Shown here: positions 16,943-25,857 of the stretch, in pieces
Layout of the letters: each line of letters opens with the position of its first letter
How positions within the stretch are numbered: position 1 is the first letter of the stretch
From: an uncultured Desulfobacter sp.
Lineage (GTDB): Bacteria; Desulfobacterota; Desulfobacteria; Desulfobacterales; Desulfobacteraceae
Reading direction: 5' to 3'
Assembly: GCF_963666675.1 (NCBI RefSeq)
Contig: NZ_OY762929.1
Location: 6,218,501-6,282,500 of the forward strand
Length of the DNA: 64,000 nt
The notes under the pieces: model-generated
The model's database searches: none
What the model was told of the DNA's origin: nothing
The model's input: only the letters and a program-made list of their open reading frames with translations
Program-made: the position numbers and the translations under genes

Positions 16943-17980
16943 TCAGGCAAAATAGCCACGGATAAAACCATTTAGCTCATCATAGCTTATGTTCTCCACC
17001 CAGGCCTGTCCAATTCGCTCAAGGAAAACAAAAAAGAGATGATCCCCCTGTTTTTTCTTATCCCTGGAGGCCGCTTCAATAATTTGTTCCGGCGCAAAGT
17101 CAAAGGTGACAGGCAGCCTAAGCCCTGAAAGCAGATTTTTGATACGTTCCACGTCACCTTGATTGATGTACCCTTTTTGCTGGGAAAACTGAGCTGCTGC
17201 CACCATGCCGGCGGCCACCGCACGGCCATGGCCGCTGGGGTTGAGCTTTTCAAACGCATGTCCGATGGTGTGTCCGAAATTAAGCTTGCGGCGCTCCCCG
17301 GCCTCCCGTTCATCGGCCTGGACCACACGGGATTTGATATTCACGGAATCGGCGACCATCCGGAAAACCGTTTCCTGGTCCAGAGCCAGGGCTTTATCCT
17401 GGTTGTTCTCAACAAACTCCAATAGGGATCGATCGTTGATCAGTCCGTGTTTGACAATTTCGGCCAGGCCGTTGGAAATTTCCCCGTCCGGCAGGGTGGA
17501 GAGCATGTCGATGTCACACAGCACAAACTGCGGTTGACAGAATACCCCGACCATATTTTTAAACGCATCCAGGTTGACACCGTTTTTACCGCCGACACTG
17601 GCATCTACCTGGGAGAGAAGAGAGGTGGAAACAAATCCGAAGCGGATACCCCTTAGAAACACGGATGCCGCAAATCCTGCAATGTCACAGACAATACCGC
17701 CGCCGATGGCCAGTAAAAAACTTGACCTGTCGCACCCGGCTTTAATCATTTCCCGCAGGATGTATTCCACCGTTGCAAGGGTTTTGATTTTTTCCCCGGT
17801 ACCGATGGTGATCACATGACCGGCCGGGAAAGATGCCCCGTAATGCTTGAGGATGTTTTCATCGGTAACAATAACTACAGAACCCTGATCCGGCATATAG
17901 TCTCCTACACTGGACAAGGATGCGCCCACATGGATGTCGGATCTGCTCTGCCGGCCTTCAACCGTAAATGTTTTAATCAT
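16943..17980 (-). CDS. aroB: 3-dehydroquinate synthase
   Basis: 345 aa from the chosen start. Second step of the shikimate pathway, converting DAHP to 3-dehydroquinate with NAD and a divalent metal. Diagnostic segments are GGGIVCDIAGFAAS, SQVDASVGGKNGVN (substrate loop), EIVKHGLI (metal ligand) and the second metal motif NFGHTIGHAFEKL. The frame could extend to an ATG at 18025, adding 15 residues (many Lys, His, Gln). The ATG at 17980 is preferred because it begins the family-like MIKTFTVEGRQSRSDIHVG and has AAGG upstream. Confidence 0.9.
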   Translation of the reverse strand: MIKTFTVEGRQSRSDIHVGASLSSVGDYMPDQGSVVIVTDENILKHYGASFPAGHVITIGTGEKIKTLATVEYILREMIKAGCDRSSFLLAIGGGIVCDIAGFAASVFLRGIRFGFVSTSLLSQVDASVGGKNGVNLDAFKNMVGVFCQPQFVLCDIDMLSTLPDGEISNGLAEIVKHGLINDRSLLEFVENNQDKALALDQETVFRMVADSVNIKSRVVQADEREAGERRKLNFGHTIGHAFEKLNPSGHGRAVAAGMVAAAQFSQQKGYINQGDVERIKNLLSGLRLPVTFDFAPEQIIEAASRDKKKQGDHLFFVFLERIGQAWVENISYDELNGFIRGYFA

Positions 17981-18070
17981 ATTTTTTTGCCTTGGGAAAT
18001 GGTGTGATTGATATTTATTTTTCATAGGTCAGTGAATAGAAGGGTTAAACATCGCAAATCGCGCGAGAAG

Positions 18071-18183
18071 TATAATTGCCTCCATGGCCCCTAACCGCTG
18101 TTTTCTTGCGTACTTTTTTATCAACATTCCATGGCTTGGGCAAACAAAAAAGGGCTGCCCGTTTCATGGGCGGTCTTTTTTTT
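18071..18183 (+). ncRNA. Candidate small RNA with its own terminator
   Basis: A TATAAT box at 18071-18076 is followed about 85 bp later by a GC-rich stem (GGCTGCCC / GGGCGGTC, 18155-18175) and eight T residues at 18176-18183. This is a textbook Rho-independent terminator in the plus direction. No plus-strand gene lies before it: aroB runs the other way. The hairpin with an A-run on its left could also end a minus-strand transcript. The -35 element is not convincing, so this remains a candidate. Confidence 0.35.
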
Positions 18184-18261
18184 GAGTGAATATATAATTC
18201 AATTAATATTTGATTTTAACAGATCTTCAATATAAACTTCGATAAAATATTTTGGAGCCAT

Positions 18262-18912
18262 ATGCAGTTAAAAGTCCTAATAGCTGACGACCATGCCATC
18301 ATCCGGGAGGGATTGCGAAGCCTTCTGGAGAACAGAGGTATACAGGTTATGGACATTGCAAAAAATGGTAGAGAGGCCGTTGAAAAGACAATTGCCCTGA
18401 AGCCGGATATTGTGATGATGGATATCTCCATGCCCGATCTCAACGGTGTGGAAGCCACAGCCAGAATCAGGGAAGAGCTCCCCCAGACAAGGGTGATCGC
18501 TTTGTCGATGCACTCAAGCAAAAGAATTGTTGATAAGATGTTCGCTTCGGGCGCTTCGGGCTATATTCTCAAAGAGTCTGCCTTTGATGAGATCTATGAT
18601 GCCATCCAGGAAGTGCTTCGCACAAATTTTTACCTGACACCCGCCATTGCCAGGATGTGCAGCGATGACAAGGGCAAGGAGCGCCGCACCCAAGAGGCAC
18701 AGCCCCAATTCAATAAAATTTCCCGTAAGGAGCGAGAGGTCCTTCAATTGATTGCCGAAGGCAAAAAAACCAGGGAAATTGCCGAAACAATGGGGGTAAG
18801 CATTAAGACTGTGGAAACCCATCGAAGAAATATCATGAAAAAGCTTAATATTTTTTCAGTGGCCGGGTTAACAAAATATGCCATACTTGAAGGCATTATC
18901 GCTTTGGAATAG
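18262..18912 (+). CDS. NarL/FixJ-family response regulator
   Basis: 216 aa. The receiver domain (about 1-120) has acidic residues D9-D10, phospho-acceptor D54 (MMDISMPDL) and the conserved K near residue 104. It is followed by a LuxR/GerE helix-turn-helix at about 150-212 (LTPAIARM linker, SRKEREVLQLIAEGKKTREI, KTVETHRRNIMKKL). DNA-binding transcription factor. GGAG lies 5 bp before the start. The following gene, 51 bp downstream, is a hybrid histidine kinase that could phosphorylate it. Confidence 0.93.
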   Translation: MQLKVLIADDHAIIREGLRSLLENRGIQVMDIAKNGREAVEKTIALKPDIVMMDISMPDLNGVEATARIREELPQTRVIALSMHSSKRIVDKMFASGASGYILKESAFDEIYDAIQEVLRTNFYLTPAIARMCSDDKGKERRTQEAQPQFNKISRKEREVLQLIAEGKKTREIAETMGVSIKTVETHRRNIMKKLNIFSVAGLTKYAILEGIIALE

Positions 18913-18963
18913 TGAGAACAGTGGGATAGACCGATCCTACACAACGCACCAGGATACGGATTG

Positions 18964-20118
18964 ATGGAACATATTACAACTGCAACCCAATTGGAGAAAA
19001 CAGATGCCGTGGAGGCGCTCGCCAACGGTATTGCCCATGACGTCAACAATCTGCTGACCGCCATTAAGGGGCATGCTTCCCTGATGCTGAACAATGTGAA
19101 CCCCACAGACCCGCTTTACGGCCACATTATTGAAATTTTGTCCAGTGTTGATAAAGGATCTGATCTTGCCAATCAGTTGTTGGGGTTTGCCATGGCCGAT
19201 GAGGTCTATTTAACGCGCATGGATGCCAACAGACTGGTTCGCTCGGTGGTTGAAACCCTTAATCTGAAAGGCAAACGGATCATTCTGGATGTAAGCCTCG
19301 ATGCCAAATCCTTGATTATCAAAGGTGATCCTGAAAAAATTAAACAGGTGGTCACAGCCATTGTCAAAAATGGATTGCAGGCCATGCCCGACGGCGGCAA
19401 ACTTTCAGTGCGTACCGAAGCCGCCGCCATTTTGAACGGCACAGCAGACGACTTTGGGGTGGCGTCGGGGTTTTTTTGTAAGATTACCATATCCGATACC
19501 GGCATCGGCATGGACAGCGCGACCCTGGAACGAATATTTAAAGCCTTTTATTCCCACAATCATAACCGGTTCCCTGAAAAAAAGGGACTGGGGCTTACCT
19601 TTGCAAAGAAAATCGTAAAACATCACAACGGTGTCATTGATGTGTGGAGTTCTTTGAATGTCGGCTCCTCCTTTTCCATTATTCTGCCCCTGGCAGAGCA
19701 TACGATCAACCATCTGGATGATATACCTTCCGCCCAGGATGAGCTCAAGCTGGGTCATGAGTGTGTGCTTTTGGTGGATGATGAAGAGCGTATTCTCAAC
19801 GTTGGACGCACAATCTGCAAAGCGTTGGGATATACCGTTTTTACGGCGGATTCCGGTGAAAAGGCCCTAAAAATATATGAAGAAAAAAAGAGCGATATCA
19901 ATGTTGTGGTGCTTGATATGATTATGCCGGGCATGGATGGACTGGAAGTATTCATGGCGTTGAAAAAAATCAACTCTGATATTAAGGTGTTGCTCTCCAC
20001 AGGATATGCCATTGATGAAAATGCCCAGGAGATGCTCAGGCAAGGTTGCAAGGGATATATTCTTAAACCCTATTCCGTGGTGGATTTTTCACATAAGTTA
20101 AGAGAAATTCTCGAGTAA
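18964..20118 (+). CDS. Soluble hybrid histidine kinase with C-terminal receiver
   Basis: 384 aa, with no membrane helix and no obvious sensor domain. The His-containing dimerisation segment is near the start (GIAHDVNNLLTAI, H25). The HATPase_c domain has the N-box region KNGLQAMPDGG, G1 ISDTGIGMD and G2 KKGLGLTFAKKIV. A receiver domain follows from about residue 265 (VLLVDDEERIL; acceptor D in VVVLDMIMPGMDG; K in YILKPY). ATG 18964 is preferred to the adjacent TTG 18961. Input probably comes from a partner protein. It lies just after the NarL-type regulator. Confidence 0.88.
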   Translation: MEHITTATQLEKTDAVEALANGIAHDVNNLLTAIKGHASLMLNNVNPTDPLYGHIIEILSSVDKGSDLANQLLGFAMADEVYLTRMDANRLVRSVVETLNLKGKRIILDVSLDAKSLIIKGDPEKIKQVVTAIVKNGLQAMPDGGKLSVRTEAAAILNGTADDFGVASGFFCKITISDTGIGMDSATLERIFKAFYSHNHNRFPEKKGLGLTFAKKIVKHHNGVIDVWSSLNVGSSFSIILPLAEHTINHLDDIPSAQDELKLGHECVLLVDDEERILNVGRTICKALGYTVFTADSGEKALKIYEEKKSDINVVVLDMIMPGMDGLEVFMALKKINSDIKVLLSTGYAIDENAQEMLRQGCKGYILKPYSVVDFSHKLREILE

Positions 20119-20149
20119 CGCCCCAAATCCGGTGAAACGCCATCATTCC

Positions 20150-20178
20150 TTGACACAATTTTCTTGATTTTCTATAGT
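20150..20178 (+). promoter_or_regulatory. Sigma-70 promoter for minCDE
   Basis: A consensus -35 TTGACA (20150-20155) and -10 TATAGT (20173-20178) are separated by exactly 17 bp, about 90 bp before the minC start. The upstream gene stops at 20118, so this is a free-standing promoter for the min operon. Confidence 0.75.
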
Positions 20179-20269
20179 CTTGTGAACATTCTAAATCCAT
20201 ATTCCGGGCGGCTTTTTTATGCCGGTCGGAAATGGTACGGATCAATCTCAACTTTGCATATGGATTTTA

Positions 20270-20959
20270 ATGATAAATTTTGATAACACCGCTCCTGTAA
20301 AGCTCAAAGGTGCCGGTGGCGGGTTGTGGATTACCATAGACCCCTCCCATCCGGAGTCTGGAATCATCGCTGAAATTGACAGGTTGTTAAAAAAACTCAA
20401 ACATCTGGCCATCAATGCGGATGTGATCCTTGATGTCGGTGATGCAGATGGGCAAGAAGAACTGGTTGGCAGGATAAAATCACACCTGGAAAGCAATTTC
20501 GAGCTTGGCACGATTTCAACCACCCCCAAAAAACGCTCCATTCCCACCGAACGTCGCCGTCAAAGGGATCTGTCCAAGGGTTGGAACCATCATAAAAGTG
20601 ATGTGCTGATGCTCCGGGGGCGGGTGCGCTCCGGTCAGAAAATTAATGCCAGAAAACATCTGGTCATTACCGGGGATGTGAACCCCGGTGCCGAACTCAC
20701 CGCCGGCGGCGATGTCATTGTGCTCGGCACACTGGCAGGAAAAGTCCATGCCGGATACCCGGAAAACGATGGGGCCATGATATTTTCCCTGGTATTTAAC
20801 CCAAGTCTGGTGAAAATTGGGCTGGTCACTGCCGTCGGCATCGGCGAACCGGGAAACCTGGGGCCTGAATTTGCCTGTGTGGAGCAGGATGGCATTGTGG
20901 TGAAAAACTATATGAAAGAAAACCCGTTTAAACGGATGCCCTGGCCGGAAGTGATTTAA
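20270..20959 (+). CDS. minC: Septum site-determining protein MinC
   Basis: FtsZ-polymerisation inhibitor of the Min system, 229 aa from ATG 20270. An ATG at 20219 is also open but would add 17 residues that do not resemble the family. The N-terminal domain (about 1-105) is divergent. The C-terminal beta-helix domain (about 120-229) is clear: LMLRGRVRSGQ, HLVITGDVNPGAELTAGGDV, VLGTLAGKVHAGYP. It is first in minC-minD-minE, preceded by a consensus promoter. Start choice is uncertain. Confidence 0.88.
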   Translation: MINFDNTAPVKLKGAGGGLWITIDPSHPESGIIAEIDRLLKKLKHLAINADVILDVGDADGQEELVGRIKSHLESNFELGTISTTPKKRSIPTERRRQRDLSKGWNHHKSDVLMLRGRVRSGQKINARKHLVITGDVNPGAELTAGGDVIVLGTLAGKVHAGYPENDGAMIFSLVFNPSLVKIGLVTAVGIGEPGNLGPEFACVEQDGIVVKNYMKENPFKRMPWPEVI

Positions 20960-20991
20960 AGAAAAAACAATCATAACTATTGAGGTGTAAC

Positions 20992-21786
20992 TTGGAAGGA
21001 AAAATTATTGTCGTAACATCTGGAAAGGGCGGCGTGGGTAAAACAACAGCGACCTCTTCCATTGGCGCAGCCCTGGCACTTGAAGGAAAACGGGTTGCCA
21101 TTGTGGATATGGATATCGGACTGCGAAACCTTGATGTGGTCATGGGCCTGGAAAACCGGATTGTTTTTAATATTGTGGATGTGGTCCAGGGCCGGTGCAA
21201 GATTGATCAGGCAGCCATCCGGGACAGACGCATTGACAATCTTTTTTTGATTCCGGCCTCCCAAAGTGACAATAAGGATGTGCTGACATCGGCGGGGGTT
21301 GAACGGGTGGCCAAGGAGCTGCGCAAAAAATTTGATTATGTGATCATGGACTCTCCGGCCGGCATTGAAAGAGGGTTTGAAAACTCCGTTGCCGGCGCTA
21401 ATGAAGCGGTTGTGGTCTGCACGCCGGATGTCTCCGCCGTCAGGGACGCAGATCGCGTTATCGGACTTTTGTATGCCCGCTCCCTTGAACCCAAACTCAT
21501 TGTCAATCGTATTGAACCGGCCCGGGTGGAACGTGGTGAAATGCTCAGCCATGAAGATGTACTGGATATATTGTCCATTGATCTGGCAGGCCTTGTGCCC
21601 ATGGATGAAAAGGTGCTCATCTCCTCCAATACCGGTACGCCCCTGGTGCTCCAGAACGACTCCACTGCCGGACAGGCCTTTCGACGGATTGCCAAACGTC
21701 TGAACGGGGAGGATGTTCCCATTGAAACGCCCAATCGAAAAACCAGCGTATGGAGCAAACTGGGTAAAACTTTCGGGTTAAGATAA
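20992..21786 (+). CDS. minD: Septum site-determining protein MinD
   Basis: 264 aa membrane-associated ATPase that recruits MinC and is cycled by MinE. Deviant Walker A with signature lysine: SGKGGVGKTT. The family start M/L-x-GKIIVVTSGKGG is reached from the TTG at 20992, which has GAGGT 5 bp upstream. A TTG at 20980 lacks a site. The C-terminal amphipathic membrane helix is present (KTSVWSKLGKTFGLR). A non-ATG start may lower translation relative to MinE. Confidence 0.94.
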   Translation: MEGKIIVVTSGKGGVGKTTATSSIGAALALEGKRVAIVDMDIGLRNLDVVMGLENRIVFNIVDVVQGRCKIDQAAIRDRRIDNLFLIPASQSDNKDVLTSAGVERVAKELRKKFDYVIMDSPAGIERGFENSVAGANEAVVVCTPDVSAVRDADRVIGLLYARSLEPKLIVNRIEPARVERGEMLSHEDVLDILSIDLAGLVPMDEKVLISSNTGTPLVLQNDSTAGQAFRRIAKRLNGEDVPIETPNRKTSVWSKLGKTFGLR

Positions 21787-21796
21787 GGAGAGTTGG

Positions 21797-22063
21797 ATGC
21801 TGCAAGAATTTTTGAGACGGTTCACAGGCCAGAAAAGAAGTAGTGACGAAGCAAAAAAGCGGCTTCAATTTTCTTTAGTTTACGACAAGCTGGAAGTGAA
21901 CGACACCACTTTGACAGATCTTCAGATGGATATCGTTAATGTGATATCAAAATATTTTGAAATTGATAAGGAGGCATTGGAACTTAAAGTCAAAAACGAT
22001 AAAGATGTCTCTGCCCTGGTGTTTAACACCCCCATTCTTCATGTGAAAAGAAAACGGGAATAA
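21797..22063 (+). CDS. minE: Cell division topological specificity factor MinE
   Basis: 88 aa, the normal MinE length. It begins with the membrane-targeting MLQEFLRRF segment, followed by the MinD-activating region (AKKRLQFSLVYDK) and the topological specificity domain (DLQMDIVNVISKYFEID). It stimulates MinD ATPase and produces the pole-to-pole pattern that keeps division at mid-cell. It follows minD by 10 bp with GGAGAG as ribosome site, and ends the operon before a strong terminator. Confidence 0.95.
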   Translation: MLQEFLRRFTGQKRSSDEAKKRLQFSLVYDKLEVNDTTLTDLQMDIVNVISKYFEIDKEALELKVKNDKDVSALVFNTPILHVKRKRE

Positions 22064-22095
22064 TTCGTATATCTGGGCCATGCAGGCTTTGAAAT

Positions 22096-22136
22096 AAAAC
22101 CGCCCGGAAACAAATGGTTGTTTCCGGGCGGTTTTT
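22096..22136. terminator. Strong bidirectional Rho-independent terminator
   Basis: An 18-bp perfect stem has arms AAAACCGCCCGGAAACAA and TTGTTTCCGGGCGGTTTT around the loop ATGG. It has T residues on the plus side and the matching A-run on the left, so it ends both minE (plus) and aspS (minus). Confidence 0.9.
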
Positions 22137-22160
22137 ATATTTTATATGTCGGGATTGCCC

Positions 22161-23927
22161 CTACTCTATCGGTTTAACCGTTTTAATGGCCAGCTCCTGG
22201 AGTTGAGCCGCCGCCGCCTTTGACGGCGCCTGGGTCATCAGGCATGTGGCCTTCTGGGTTTTGGGGAAGGCGATGACATTGCGGATGGAATCCTCGCCGC
22301 AAATGAGCATAACGAGCCGATCCAGACCAAATGCCAGGCCGCCGTGGGGCGGTGCACCAAAGGTCAGTGCCTCCAAAAGGAATCCGAATTTTTCCTTGGC
22401 TTCTTCTTCACCGATACCCAGGCATTTGAGCACCCGCTGCTGCAGTTCGCTGTCATGGATACGGATACTGCCGCCGCCGATCTCAATGCCGTTGAGAACC
22501 AGGTCATAGGCCCGGGAGTTGACTTCCAGGGGATTGCTCTCCAGTTTGTCCAGATCCGATTCCATGGGGGCGGTGAACGGATGGTGCAGGGCCTGGTACC
22601 GTTTTTCCGTTTCATCATATTCAAACATGGGGAAATGGGTGATCCAGGTAAACTTAAATTCTTTATCATCAATGAGGCCAAGCCTGCGTGCCAGTTCGTT
22701 TCTCAACTGTCCCAGGGCTTCGTTGGTGACCTTGGGCTGGTCTGCCACAAAAAAGACAATATCACCGGGTTCAAGATCCAGGCGCTGCCGTAGCGCTTCT
22801 TTTTCATCGTCAGAGAAGAATTTGGCAATGGGAGACTGCCACTGGTCTTCCTTTATTTTGATCCAGGCCAGGCCCTTGGCTCTGTAAACGGCTGCAAATT
22901 CGGTGAGTTCATCAATCTGTTTTCTGGAAAAATCGGCACAGCCTTTGGCATTGATCGCTTTGACCAGCCCGCCGTTTTTAACCACAGAGGCAAACACCTT
23001 GAAATTTGCATTGGCCACAATATCGGAGACATTTTTCAATTCCATACCAAACCTTAAATCCGGGCGGTCCAACCCGAATCGATCCATGGACTCCGCCCAG
23101 GTCATGCTGGGGAAGGGCTCGGAAAAGTCTACGTCCAGCACATTTTTGAATATGGCCTTGATCAAATTTTCGGTGATTTCCATGACCTGGTACTCATCCA
23201 CAAAGGAGAGCTCCATATCGATCTGGGTGAACTCGGGCTGACGGTCCGCCCGCAGGTCCTCGTCCCTGAAGCATTTTACGATCTGGTAATACCGGTCAAA
23301 CCCGGCAACCATCAAAAGCTGTTTGAACAGCTGGGGAGACTGGGGCAGGGCATAAAAGTCACCCTGATTGACCCGGGAGGGAACCAGATAATCCCTGGCA
23401 CCTTCGGGGGTGCTTTTGGTCAGAAACGGGGTTTCGATATCAATAAAACCATTTGAATCCAGAAAATTTCTAACCGTCATGGTGGTTTTGTGCCGGGCCA
23501 GAATATTGTTTTTAAGCTGGGTGCGCCTTAAATCCAGATACCGGTACTGCAGGCGGATGGTTTCCGATGCATCCACCCGGTCTTCAATCTGAAAGGCCGG
23601 TGTTTTGGCCCTGGAAAAGATGCGCAACTCGTCAACAAGCACCTCTATGGCGCCGGTGGCCATCCTGGGATTTAACATATCCGCAGGTCTGCCGGACACT
23701 TTCCCTTTGATGCCAAGGACATATTCGTTTCTGATTTCCTGGGCTTTTTCATGCACAGCCTCGGCGACTGACGGATCAAAAACGATCTGAGTAATGCCTT
23801 CCCGGTCCCGAAGGTCCACAAAAATAACGCCGCCGTGGTCCCGGCGGTGCTGAACCCACCCCATGAGTACGACCTCCTGGCCAATGTGGCTTTCTCCCAA
23901 CTCAATGCAGGTGTGAGTACGTTTCAT
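22161..23927 (-). CDS. aspS: Aspartyl-tRNA synthetase
   Basis: Class II synthetase of the bacterial type, 588 aa from ATG 23927 (MKRTHTC..., the conserved family start; GGAG just before). A GTG at 23948 would add seven residues. Domains: OB-fold anticodon-binding domain (about 1-110), class II catalytic core with motif 2 FRDEDLRADRQPEFTQID and motif 3 GLAFGLDRLVML, and the bacterial GAD insertion between. The anticodon-domain segment HRRDHGGVIFVDLRD resembles non-discriminating AspRS that also charge tRNA-Asn (inference; depends on GatCAB, not in this window). It follows hisS by 46 bp. Confidence 0.95.
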   Translation of the reverse strand: MKRTHTCIELGESHIGQEVVLMGWVQHRRDHGGVIFVDLRDREGITQIVFDPSVAEAVHEKAQEIRNEYVLGIKGKVSGRPADMLNPRMATGAIEVLVDELRIFSRAKTPAFQIEDRVDASETIRLQYRYLDLRRTQLKNNILARHKTTMTVRNFLDSNGFIDIETPFLTKSTPEGARDYLVPSRVNQGDFYALPQSPQLFKQLLMVAGFDRYYQIVKCFRDEDLRADRQPEFTQIDMELSFVDEYQVMEITENLIKAIFKNVLDVDFSEPFPSMTWAESMDRFGLDRPDLRFGMELKNVSDIVANANFKVFASVVKNGGLVKAINAKGCADFSRKQIDELTEFAAVYRAKGLAWIKIKEDQWQSPIAKFFSDDEKEALRQRLDLEPGDIVFFVADQPKVTNEALGQLRNELARRLGLIDDKEFKFTWITHFPMFEYDETEKRYQALHHPFTAPMESDLDKLESNPLEVNSRAYDLVLNGIEIGGGSIRIHDSELQQRVLKCLGIGEEEAKEKFGFLLEALTFGAPPHGGLAFGLDRLVMLICGEDSIRNVIAFPKTQKATCLMTQAPSKAAAAQLQELAIKTVKPIE

Positions 23928-23973
23928 ATCTCCAAGTAAATCAGTCACTTTATTTTAAACTCCATAACTATAT

Positions 23974-25230
23974 TTATTTTTTAATTAATTCTGCCAGGTC
24001 ATTTACCGGGTTATCCAGCCCGATTTCAGTCTGTTCCTTGGTCGCCATGTTGCGTAGTACAAGTTTTTCCTGGGCAAGTTCATTTTCTCCGACAATGAGA
24101 ACAAACGCAGCATTCAGTTTGTTGGCCCGTTTCATTAATGCTTTCATGCTTTTTCCACGGAAATCCGTGTCTGTTCTGATGCCCATGGAATTGAGCCGGC
24201 AGGACCATTCAAATGCACAGGCCTGGGCATCTTCCCCAAGGCTGACAATAAAAAGGTCTGGGCCTTTTTCTTCAACTTGCTTGTCAAGCTGTTCCATCAC
24301 TTCCACCAGGCGGTCAAACCCGATGGCAAATCCGATGGCCGGTGTCGAAGGGCCGCCAAGCTCTTCCACCAGGCGGTCATAGCGGCCGCCGCCGGCAACG
24401 GCGGACTGGGCGCCAAGAGTTGTGGTCTGAAGTTCCCAGGCCGTGCGGGTATAGTAATCAAGCCCGCGAACCAGGGTATCGTCAACCATGAAATCCACCC
24501 CCAGTTTTTCAAGGCTGTTTTTTACGGTTTCAAAGTGGGTATGGCACTCCGGGCATAGATGGTCTACGGTGGCCGGCGATCCCTCAAGGGCCTGTTTGCA
24601 TGTTTCAACTTTACAGTCCAGGATCCGCAATGGATTTTTAACCAGCCTGCGTTTGCAGTTCTCGCACAGATTTTCTTTTCGCTCGCCTAGAAAATCCATC
24701 AGGGCTTTTTGGAAATCAGGCCGGCAGGCCGGGCAGCCAAGGCTGTTGATATGGGCTGAAAGACCTTCAAGCCCAAGACGATTTAATAAGGTGTGCAAAA
24801 GGAAAATCAGTTCACTGTCGATATACGGGGAGTCTACCCCGAAAACCTCTGCGTCAATCTGGTAAAACTGGCGGTAGCGTCCTTTTTGAGGTCGCTCCCG
24901 GCGGAACATGGGGCCTGTCAGGTAAAATTTGCGTACCGGTTCGGCCGCATACATTTTATGCTGGATGTACGCCCTGCAAATGGATGCCGTGGCCTCGGGC
25001 CGCAGTGTAAGCATATCCCCTTTTCTGTCTTCAAAGGTATACATCTCCTTTTCAACAATATCGGTTGTCTCTCCGATGCTCCGGGCAAACAATGCTGTTT
25101 TCTCCACGATGGGGATACGGATTTCCCTGTATCCAAAGGACTCAAAAAGGGCTGCCGCTTCTTGTTCCACCTTTTGCCACAGAGCAATCTGCTCCGGTAA
25201 AATATCTCTGAATCCGCGTATGGTCTGCAT
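23974..25230 (-). CDS. hisS: Histidyl-tRNA synthetase
   Basis: 418 aa class II synthetase charging tRNA-His. Family signatures: the N-terminal IRGFRDILPEQ, motif 2 FRRERPQKGRYRQFYQIDAEV, the HisA motif LVRGLDYYTRTAWE, motif 3 AIGFAIGFDRLVE and a C-terminal anticodon-binding domain. A four-Cys zinc-like insertion (CPAC, CENC, CPEC region) is visible in the middle. It is upstream of aspS in a hisS-aspS operon, a common bacterial arrangement. Confidence 0.95.
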   Translation of the reverse strand: MQTIRGFRDILPEQIALWQKVEQEAAALFESFGYREIRIPIVEKTALFARSIGETTDIVEKEMYTFEDRKGDMLTLRPEATASICRAYIQHKMYAAEPVRKFYLTGPMFRRERPQKGRYRQFYQIDAEVFGVDSPYIDSELIFLLHTLLNRLGLEGLSAHINSLGCPACRPDFQKALMDFLGERKENLCENCKRRLVKNPLRILDCKVETCKQALEGSPATVDHLCPECHTHFETVKNSLEKLGVDFMVDDTLVRGLDYYTRTAWELQTTTLGAQSAVAGGGRYDRLVEELGGPSTPAIGFAIGFDRLVEVMEQLDKQVEEKGPDLFIVSLGEDAQACAFEWSCRLNSMGIRTDTDFRGKSMKALMKRANKLNAAFVLIVGENELAQEKLVLRNMATKEQTEIGLDNPVNDLAELIKK

Positions 25231-25307
25231 GCGTTTTATATCTTTAATCCATTTTGTTTGTTTCCAAAAAAATATACAGCCCGTCTATATAGTTTAAAAT
25301 CAGGGTC

Positions 25308-25412
25308 TTAGTCAACATATAATAAAAAGGTTGCGTATTCGTTGTTAAGGCGAATGTGTCTCCAGCGCCCCAGATGACGTTCACGGCTTGAAAGGCGGGA
25401 CTTAGGACACAT
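25308..25412 (-). CDS. Possible small Arg-rich protein (34 aa)
   Basis: An ATG at 25412 on the minus strand is preceded by an almost perfect ribosome site, AAGGAGG, with suitable spacing. It opens a 34-codon frame rich in Arg, His and Leu (MCPKSRLSSRERHLGRWRHI...). No family is recognised. It lies between hisS and the aclBA leader. The strong ribosome site is the main support; the short length means chance is possible. Confidence 0.3.
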   Translation of the reverse strand: MCPKSRLSSRERHLGRWRHIRLNNEYATFLLYVD

Positions 25413-25445
25413 CAAATCCTCCTTGTAAAAAAATAAAAATTTTTG

Positions 25446-25474
25446 TTGCACTTGGTAAAACGAGCCGATATAGT
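25446..25474 (+). promoter_or_regulatory. Sigma-70 promoter before a small ORF
   Basis: A -35 TTGCAC (25446-25451) and a -10 TATAGT (25469-25474) are separated by 17 bp. The predicted start lies about 38 bp before the small open frame at 25519. Confidence 0.55.
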
Positions 25475-25518
25475 ACGCCAGACATCGAAAAAGAGACCTT
25501 TAACGGGTGCGGATAAAT

Positions 25519-25662
25519 ATGTCACAAGGCATGCGATCATTCAAGTGCGAAGAAGAAAAAGAAGTCCTTAGTCTCATCTCTTTGGCAGTTCTGCCTGTGT
25601 ACTTTTATTTTGTCAACGTTGTTGCCTTAACCTGCACCCATGCACTATTCGCGACGGTATAA
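25519..25662 (+). CDS. Possible small membrane protein (47 aa)
   Basis: ATG 25519 opens a 47-codon frame. A charged start (residues 6-15, KCEEEKE) is followed by about 25 hydrophobic residues (VLSLISLAVLPVYFYFVNVV), consistent with one membrane helix. GGAT lies 5 bp before the start and a 17-bp-spaced promoter is about 45 bp upstream. No family is recognised. It stands alone between hisS and aclB. Confidence 0.35.
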   Translation: MSQGMRSFKCEEEKEVLSLISLAVLPVYFYFVNVVALTCTHALFATV

Positions 25663-25827
25663 AGATGTCAAGTGCAGCGAAAAACAAAGCAATGGTTCCG
25701 AACGATAGTTTTTATCAGCTAACAATTGATGCTTTTTTAAAAGGTTAAAACCCCATGGTTTCCACCTGTCGGCTTTTTTATGGAAGAAAGTTAAAATTCG
25801 GCGGTGAATTTTGCCTGCACTATCCTA

Positions 25828-25857
25828 TTGACAAAACGGAAGTTCCTATCCTATATA
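25828..25857 (+). promoter_or_regulatory. Sigma-70 promoter for aclBA
   Basis: A consensus -35 TTGACA (25828-25833) and -10 TATATA (25852-25857) are separated by 18 bp. If used, the aclB transcript has a leader of about 310 nt, which is unusually long. The leader includes AGGAGGG at 25930-25936 with no start codon at the right distance, and a 39-codon frame from ATG 25900 that lacks a ribosome site. Confidence 0.6.
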
